Positions 56,598 to 64,000 of a stretch of DNA of 64,000 nucleotides are shown here, one piece after another. Within the stretch, counting starts at the first letter, position 1; the number at the start of each line of letters is the position of its first letter. The position numbers and the translations under genes were made by a program. The notes under the pieces were generated by a model, which made no database searches, had not been told where the DNA came from, and worked only from the letters and a program-made list of their open reading frames with translations. The DNA is from Galerina marginata (taxonomy: Eukaryota > Basidiomycota > Agaricomycetes > Agaricales > Galerinaceae). The stretch covers positions 930,001 through 994,000 of the forward strand of contig JAECYW010000021.1 of the NCBI GenBank assembly GCA_023014335.1, given 5' to 3'.

Positions 56598-59500
56598 ATG
56601 TCAAAGCTGCGTTCATCATCGCCTTCGAGGTCGTCGAAAGCAGAATATGTAACGACAAGCCATCAAGTTCCAGAGAGCTATTTAGCAGCGAGAAGACCGT
56701 CATGGACGCCATCTATCCCCGAATCATACGCAGTCGACGACCTGCGTCCACAGTCCAGGCACCGGTCGAAACACGCTGATGACGGCCTCCCGTCGTCGAC
56801 GCAAGACTGGCACGGCGCGGTTCCAAATCTCCTCAAGGCGAGAAGGCCGTCATTTCCACCCTCCATTGCAGAAAGCTTCCAACGGGCTCGAAGACCTCGC
56901 GTGGAGCCTGAAGAGAGCCCAGAAGTCCCGAAACCGAGTGCGAGCGGTCTTCCTGAGTCGCCGCAGGAGGGGAAGAGTCTGCATTCGAGTTGGGAGATCA
57001 ATGTGAAGGACCTTGTTGGAGATGCTGTGGGCAACGTGCGTGTTTTCAACTACTTTTCGTCGTTGGTTGATGTAATGAGGGGTGTATAGATGAGTATAAG
57101 CCCAACTTCGCGTGATATTGTGCTTGCTGCGTGCGTGTAGCCTCGTCTTGCCATGTATATGCCACTGAAAGTCGAACAGCCGACGGGGCCTCTTCATTAT
57201 CGACCTCGAATACCCACTGAGGATTCCAAGATTCCTTCCGCAAGGTGGTACCTGGGATGTTGCCGACGTGCAGTGGAATCCGCATCCGAGTCATGCCCAA
57301 TACATTGTCTCGACCTCTAGCGAGAAATTGTACGCCTTGTGATCTTTCGTTCTTTCAACTTTCAAGCATTGACATATGTCTATCTGTAGACTTATATGGA
57401 ATCTATGTCTCGGCGGAAAGACGTCCATTGAACACATATTAAAGTCGCACTACCGTGCCATTACCGACATTAACTGGCATACTTCGGAATGTGACCTGGT
57501 GGTTAGCACGGGGATTGACTCTTGGATATGGGCTTGGGACTTGAGAGAGCCCAACAAGCCGATATTCGGTCTTTCTGCATTCAAGGGTATGCTCTATTTT
57601 GTTGTTTTCTGAATATTCTAATTCAGAATCTACACAGCTGGAGGCACTCAAGTCAAGTGGAATTATCAAGATGGCAATCTCCTCGCCTCCTCCCATTCGA
57701 ACGAAGTTCTTATCTGGGACCGGCGGGTACGCAGTCCGACTGCTATTGGTATATGCAGCATCTAGCTGACAAATTCCAACAGAAAGGCTCCCTTCCTGTA
57801 ACTCACATCCGCGCTCACAGCGCGAAAATATACGGAATCGACTGGTCACGGTCAACTCGCAACGAAATCACAACCTGCTCTCTCGACAAATCGATCAAGA
57901 CTTGGGACATCAACTCGAGCAACATACAAGGAAACACGGAGCCCAAGGCAGTGATTGGGACGACGTACCCGGTGTGGCGGGCGCGGAATCTACCTTTCGG
58001 GGAGGGCATCTTGAGCTTGCCGCAGAGGGGCGAGACGACGCTGGAGATGTATGCAAAGGGCGAGCCCCAGAATCCGGTGGAAACGTTCGAGGGGCATTCG
58101 GATGTGGTTAAGGAATTTGTGTGGAGGAAGGGTACTCAAGGTCCGTTTATTTTGTGCTTTTTAGTTAAAGTTGACTAAATTGTTATACTCAGATGACTTC
58201 CAGCTAATTACATGGTCGAAAGATCGGACACTGAGGTTCTGGCCTATAGATGCAGATGCTATGCAGGTATGCTGTTAACATGTTCATATTACCGAACCTA
58301 TCTGACATGATCACGCAAACATAGAAAGTCGGACACGTCCCAGATATAGTACGCGGTCGGTCGAAACTTACACGGAGCGAAATGGAAATGTACGACACAT
58401 TCCGTAACCCTCCCGACGCCGACAACTTCAGCAGCAGAGACGACATACCCGCACTCTCCCTACCCTTCGGCAGCCGCAGCATCCTAGGAGAAGTGCGTGC
58501 GGCGTACCCAGCAAAATCGACGCACCCAACGTTCGGATCCCTGCTCCTACCCATTGATCACGACCGCCACGGGTCAGGCCACTCCGCCACTTCTCCACCT
58601 ACGGACACCGCAAATGCTACTCCAACCCTAACGAGCACCAGGGCTATCTCCTTTGCGCGTTTGACTGGGACTGGTGGCACGATGAGCAAGGGCGGCGCGG
58701 GAACGAAGAGCGTGGCGCAGGTGGACCAGCTGACGTGGTTGTCGAGCGTCAAGGTTGCGAGTGGGAGCAAGCGGGGGAGCAGCTCGGGCGGTGGGAGCGG
58801 GAGCGGTGGGCCGTCGAGGTTGGGCTCGGGGTCCAGGCCGCCTTCCGGCCACGATCGGAGCGTCAGTGAGATTGGAGGCAGGCAGCGGAGTGGGAGTTTG
58901 GGTCGGCCTGCAGAGGAGAGGAAGGAAAATGAGGGTAGTCCGTCGTTGCAGGATGAGTAAGTTATTCATTTTGTTTTAATGATATTCACTAACGGAATTC
59001 CTTTTGGCAGGATTACGAGCGTCTTGACGAAACTTGCGGCTTCCAAGATCAAGCTTGAGAAGGTTGGTTTGCCCGACTCAGAAAGAACAACCTCTCATCC
59101 CTTCCTCGTTCTCTAGCACGACCTAACAAAGAAACGGACATGCACTCTTGGGTTACACGGGCCATGGGGCGAAACATCCTCCGTTTTCATGCGCGTAACA
59201 TTCACGTTTCCTCGAGACTACCCTCAAACAAGTCATCCCCAAGGCACCCCCATCGTCGACCTCGAACGTAACCCCTTAATTTCAATGAGCGACCGGGCGT
59301 ACATCCTAAGGCACCTGCGTCGCATACGAGAGCGAAAACGGCCTTGCTTGGAAGCGTGCCTGCGTTTCCTGTTGTTTGCGGATGAAGGGCACAACGACCA
59401 CGACTTGATGGACTCTGAGTCGTCTTCGGACGAGGACCTGCCTTCTGGGAAGAAGTCGAGGGATGTTACGGTTTCTTTGTTGAGGAATAATAAGAACTTG

Positions 59501-61583
59501 GCTGAACCGCGGACCTCTCAAGGAGCATTCGGACCCAATGGTATTGCCACACCTACTTCCTCAGAATTTAACAGTGCTGACATATTGTTGTCTAGGAGAA
59601 CTTATTTGTTTCTTTAGAGCCCCGCGAAGGAAGTTTCGGACTGTTCCACGAGATTTTCCAGGAACAGGAAACAAAAGCATGGAGGACCAGCCCGCGTCCG
59701 CCGCTCAACTCCAAGATCAACCACAACCACAACCTCAACAACAGAAGACCAGCTATTTCCAATCGCCAGCCCTCGTCTCAGATGCTGTTCGTCGATTAGG
59801 CCTTGCGGCCATGGACCGAACAGTGCAGCCCATCGACCCCCGACAGCCCGAAAGAGGGCTCAACATCCTACGCGCCATGACCAACCTCCTCACCATACCT
59901 CAGTACAAAATGCGGCACGACTCGGACCCGAAACACCCAGAGGAGGTCCGAATCATTATGCGGTCTCTCCACCAGAGGAGCACGATCTTCCTCAAGAGCA
60001 CGCGTGGCTTTACGGGGGCTGATCAGAAGGTGGCAGAGGACTATGTCTTCATGGCGGATTCGCTAGCTGAGGTGTGCGAAACGAACGCCGGCGCTGCGAG
60101 GCGTCATGGAAGGTTTGATCATGAGCGGGTGTTCAAGACACTTAGGACTCTGTTTACTGATCCTGAGGTGGACCATAAGAAGGAGGGTGGATCGAACTTT
60201 TCGTCGGATTCGTTGGCCTCGCAAGTTATTAAACGATTGTATGTTTTCGCAATATTCCACTTCGGATTTTGAGCTCATAACATCCAAGGTATGCGGACAT
60301 CGCGAAGGAGAAGGACGTACAGATGTTGGCCATGATCGCGATGCTCGTCTTGCAGACAGACCACGGAACGGTCTTGCCCCCGAGCCTGAGCAGGAAGAAG
60401 GAGACGGTCGTATTGCCCCATATGCCTCTCCGCATTGGCGGCGTTGATTACTTCAGCCTCACCAAAGCTATGAACCCATCCAGCCCGGTATCTCCTGCCT
60501 GGCCAAGGTTGCCTTCTCCTATTCAGCCTCCTCTGGCGCCTTCGATATCATCCTCCAATTCATCTCGTGGATCATGGTCAAGTTTGTTCAACACCGGCAG
60601 CATGCGGCAGTTTATGAATGGGGTTCAGGATAGTTTCAAAGAAGGGCTGACGACTCCTGGCGACATCTTGACACCTTCATTGGACCTACATCATGCCCTG
60701 TCGAGGTCAGCGGAAAAGTCGGCAAGGGGTCAAGAGTCTCCTGGCTCTGGGGCGAGGCGCAAGCGGACGAGGAAGGATTCTACAATTTATTCACCCGCGA
60801 TTATTTCCAGATCGTGGAATGAGGGGCCTGGGCATCCTTCCAAAGCACTTTCGACCTCGTTTTCGTCTTCTGGGCCGAGGCAAGCTTCGTTGCGATTTAC
60901 GGATTCGACTTCGTTTATTCAAGAGAAACGATCCGTTGTCTTTGAGCCACCCATTCATGAGGAAATGTGAGTCCATGACGATCATCCATCTCCCCTTTCG
61001 GCCTTATAATTATTGTTCCAGTGCCCAGCCATTGTTCGACATGTCCTTGATTGAGCAATTCAAGCTGAACGTCTATGCCTACGCCGAGTTACTCTTCAAG
61101 TGGCAAATGTTCCACAAACGCTTGGAGCTCCTGAAAGCCGTCAGTCGACGGGATGTCATCCCCTCTGTCCAGACGGAGGTGCATCGGATTGGCTTGCACC
61201 GTGTTTGCACGCGTGCTGACTGCAGGATGCTGCTCCCTGAGAAGAGCAATGTCTGTAAACATTGTGGTACTTCCTGCTCAATGCCTGCGTGCACGGTGTG
61301 CCGTCTTCCTGTCAAAGGTAAGCCTTTACTGCTTCAAGGTTCTCGTTCATGCTAACACATTCCTTCTTTTCGTTATGATCTAGGTCTTTCTCGAACCTGC
61401 TTGAGCTGCTCCCACGTAACTCACATATCATGCTGGGATTCATTGGAAGTGACGGTGCCTATATGTCCCTCTGGTTGCGGGTGTTTCTGTACCGGCTCCG
61501 ATGGACCTTTCACTCGGCCATCGACACGACTTGGTTTTACACCGCCACTGTCAACGTTGTTGCTTGCTTCCGACATTTCATGA
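56598..61583 (+). CDS. GATOR2/SEACAT subunit WDR59 (Mtc5/Sea3) homologue
   Basis: A long multi-exon gene. It starts with a Ser/Arg-rich extension containing two similar motifs (ARRPSWTPSIPESYA and ARRPSFPPSIAESFQ), then a WD40 propeller (GGTWDVADVQWNPH, HYRAITDINWHTSECDLVVS, GGTQVKWNYQDGNLLASSHS, AHSAKIYGIDWSRS, FEGHSDVVKEFVW). A Ser/Gly-rich linker leads to an RWD domain (MRVTFTFPRDYPQTSHPQGT), a helical middle, and a C-terminal zinc RING-like region (CRMLLPEKSNVCKHCG, CTVCRLPVKGLSRTCLSCSH, HISCW, CPSGCGC). This order is that of WDR59/Mtc5, part of the complex on the vacuole that relieves GATOR1 inhibition of TORC1 when amino acids are present. I estimate roughly 1300 residues; the gene looks intact. 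Confidence 0.85.
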
Positions 61584-62223
61584 AGCCACGACGACCTACT
61601 TTGGCGCTTTCACTGTATATGTCCCTTCTTTGACAATGGACAAATACACTCTCGACTGTTGTACACCCACGAGATGGAGGGACGTCCGTAAAGAAGGATA
61701 TGAAAGTTGGTTTGTAGGTCTCATCGTGGTTCATCCAAGAATCTCTCCTCTCCTTGCTGCGTGGATGGATCTTCGAACCTTTATATTGGCCTTCTGACAC
61801 CGTTGGACTGTCTCAACGGATGCCGATCAGAAAGTACAGGATCTACAAGTTGATGATCGTCGAACCTTTATTCGTCGGTACCACTTTCATTTTAGGCATT
61901 AGGATTCTATATTTGTCTGCTTTTTCTCTTTTTCTTCTGTGGGCTTACTGTAGATAATGCTCTATGTACATCGGACCTCGTGCAACCTATACATTCTCTG
62001 TAAGACAGGCTGTTTTTCCGTCTGTGAACCATATACTCGAGTATTCACTCCCTGATTTGTAAGAATCTCAGGCTAATAGAATGGAATTGACAGACGCCAT
62101 TCAAAACTCCTGCCTTGATACCACACCAGTCCCTTGGAGGTCTGGAGACCTATTCAGATGGATATGCCGTTCGACTGCAACGCAACACTACACCCCTTGA
62201 AAATGCAGCAAATTGGAGCCATA
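61584..62223. other. 3' region of the WDR59-like gene, no further gene
   Basis: No gene is seen. The stretch ends at the TA flanking the small mobile element. Confidence 0.5.
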
Positions 62224-62877
62224 CAGTCATTCACCGGTCAATGAGTCACCCCACTCAATGAGTCAAAACCATATTCTGTGCGCAATTCCAAAGCATTTCT
62301 CCTGATTCTTTTTTTCCTAGGTAGATATATGCTACTCCTATATGTCTTCCAAATTTTGTAGCTCTCTGATGATTCGATCCTCTAATAATCCGAAATCAGC
62401 TAAGATGCATCACAAATGTGAATTTCATTTTCAAGCATTTAGGGGCCAAATGCAGTGAATCTTTGATTATTTTTGCATACTACTTTAAAGGAAACCGTTC
62501 TAAGTACGTACAAAAATTTAAGGTCTGTCTGAGCTATGCGCCTGGTTGTAAACGACTGAAAGGATGAAAATATGGTCGGAGTGAATCAAATGGTCACGTA
62601 TGTCACAAGCGGAAACAGTGGTGGGATCGATCAATTCGTGCCAAATTAAGTAATTGTGACTGATGCCTCATTGACCGGTTTGGCTCTGATCCTGGCTTTC
62701 GAAACTGATAAAGCTCGATATGATGCCCATCCCTCCAATTTCTGTGTTATAACTACATATTCGGTATGCCATGGTGTATACGGACCTTTTGGCTAGTTTT
62801 TATTGAATTTATTTCTCACAGAAACACATTCCGAGGTCAATCTTTATTTGGATGCCTCATTGACCGGTGAATGACTG
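62224..62877. mobile_element. 654-bp MITE, probably Tc1/mariner-like
   Basis: A perfect 22-bp inverted repeat bounds it: the left end begins CAGTCATTCACCGGTCAATG and the right end is its reverse complement, ending at 62877. Each end is flanked by TA, the target used by Tc1/mariner elements. There is no transposase frame, so it is non-autonomous. An 18-bp piece of the right end (gatgcctcattgaccggt, 62851-62868) is repeated in the same orientation inside at 62662-62679, and a shortened variant of the left repeat lies at about 62252-62266. Confidence 0.85.
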
Positions 62878-63011
62878 TATTTGAAGATTTTTATGGATTC
62901 TAGGAGATACATGTACATCACAAGTTGAATTATAAGTAACCTTCTTCACAGCCCGCAAGCCAAGTTCAGTACCAGGGACACAAACAGATCATCATAGATA
63001 AGCCGTCGACT

Positions 63012-63590
63012 TCAGTTCCTGGCAGTCTCAATGTCATGGTGGCCTGCGTTATCCTTCGGCGTCAGATCTAGGCGCTCTCGCAACTCTTGGTACTCTGCTC
63101 GTGAAAATGGCTCCGTACTTGACTTGCCGCCCAAGCCTCGTCGCTTTCTTCGCGAATAGTATAGGTGAACGAAGAGGATGGTCAGAAGACATAAAGAGGG
63201 GATTACTGTTACATGAAAGATCAGATCATAGATTCAGCCTGAATGTCGGAAATGAACATGAAGATTCCTACCGCATGCAAGTACGATCCCAATTATTTTC
63301 TTCGTGTGGGACGCAGTGCCACTGCTGTCGTCAATGGTGGTATCACAAGCAGTCGACGTTGGTGACCTTGAATGTATCCACGATAAGTTTTTCGGACCTG
63401 GATTAGGTGTCGGAGAGGAGACGTACACGAAAGTATCCCGGCACTTTGTTGTCTGATTCTTGGTTGAGGTAACACGGGAACGGGTACCACTGCTAGACCC
63501 TGTGGATTTTCCTTTGCCGCCTCCCTTTGCATAAGCCTCAGGAATCGACAGGACTGCTACAGACAATACTGCCCATGGCATACCACTCAT
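63012..63590 (-). CDS. Small secretory-pathway single-pass membrane protein
   Basis: Two exons (63272-63590 and 63012-63205) give 170 residues. The start MSGMPWAVLSVAVLS gives a signal peptide. A Gly/Ser/Thr-rich outer segment follows (KGGGKGKSTGSSSGTRSR), then a transmembrane helix formed across the splice (IIGIVLAC joined to VIPSLCLLTILFVHLYY), then a stop-transfer RRKRRG and a short cytosolic tail ending DIETARN. The unspliced frame would end without a membrane anchor, which supports the intron. Many fungi have such small cell-surface proteins; I do not recognise the family. The start could lie further upstream because the frame stays open. Confidence 0.65.
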
Positions 63591-64000
63591 TATAGGAAAC
63601 GAAGTCAGTAGCGGATGGCTAATGCAGATAACCTGGGCGCTTGTACTGAGATGCTGGATAGGTGATGGCTTTGCTCGCTTTTTCCCGTTCGAGAGAGTTA
63701 TATTTGAATCTACGATCGCACTTTGATGCACAGACCGCGTCGGTTCGAACTGTGAGTTGAGGGCAGAACACCGTTGATTCGGAGTGTTGGGCGCCGGTAT
63801 TGAGAGGTTGTAGTCGTCTGGTTTCCCTGGATTCCTAGATATATACGACAATCAAATCCCCGAGAAAGGTTCAGCAAGGAAGAGTACATGCCTGTGCTTG
63901 CAACTGAAGGAACTTGTACTCGGCCTGCTGTTTTCGTCCACTGTCGTTTACAGGAACCGAACGTTCGAGTCATTTTTAGGTTTTCGACAGGACTAATTTT
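63591..64000. other. right edge, no supported gene
   Basis: Overlapping open frames on the minus strand could be 5' UTR of the membrane-protein gene or the start of a gene beyond the window. Nothing recognisable. Confidence 0.4.

Noticed and set aside
58558..58979. Antisense and shifted frames over the Ser/Gly-rich linker of the WDR59-like gene
   Set aside because: GC-rich low-complexity coding DNA lacks stops in other frames; the sense frame is continuous with WD40 and RWD domains.
1..64000. tRNA, rRNA and CRISPR features
   Set aside because: No T-loop-like or cloverleaf pattern convinced me, no rRNA segments were seen, and CRISPR arrays are not expected in a fungal nucleus.

Overview
The window looks like the genome of an agaricomycete (mushroom-forming) basidiomycete. 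Genes are split by many 45-65 bp introns with GT-AG (occasionally GC-AG) ends, promoters are often pyrimidine-rich, and the gene families fit: an expanded-type G-alpha, a DASH Hsk3 subunit, basidiomycete F-box proteins, and a Plavaka transposon carrying a TET/JBP-like oxygenase. All gene models are hand-spliced from splice motifs and reading frame; none was checked by a database search. ||| Layout. 1-4745: tail of one gene, then a secreted M43B metalloprotease. 4746-6607: an 11-exon G-alpha gene that appears to need a one-nucleotide exon. 6608-14149: a long gene-poor stretch, a decayed F-box copy, an unrecognised 7-exon gene and an F-box gene. 14150-17188: a cullin, probably Cul4-type. 17494-48164: three tandem copies of a ubiquitin-protease-like (UBP2/USP25-type) gene that all stop before the catalytic domain; between copies 1 and 2 lies a second copy of the cullin tail. 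||| Copy 2 of that array is split by a 23,294-bp element (21290-44583) with 12-bp perfect terminal inverted repeats and an apparent TT target duplication. It carries, left to right: a possible DUF6532-type gene (-), a small coiled-coil gene (-), a 1262-residue Tet-like 2OG-Fe(II) oxygenase (-), about 6.5 kb of captured host-like exons (+) including an HSP70 fragment and a frameshifted Ras-association-domain gene, a PD-(D/E)XK-like gene (+), an F-box/LRR-like gene (-) and the Plavaka transposase (+). This element is the main discovery in the window: a transposon combining its own transposase, a putative DNA-base oxygenase, a nuclease-like protein and captured exons in one mobile unit. ||| 48941-64000: host genes again: a serine carboxypeptidase, a UBR1-like N-recognin that ends before its RING domain, a DASH Hsk3 gene divergent from a GATOR2/SEACAT WDR59/Mtc5 gene, a 654-bp MITE with TA-flanked 22-bp inverted repeats, and a small single-pass membrane protein. 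||| Several neighbours belong to the ubiquitin/NEDD8 pathway (F-box protein, cullin, UBP-like copies, UBR1-like); whether that clustering means anything is unknown.
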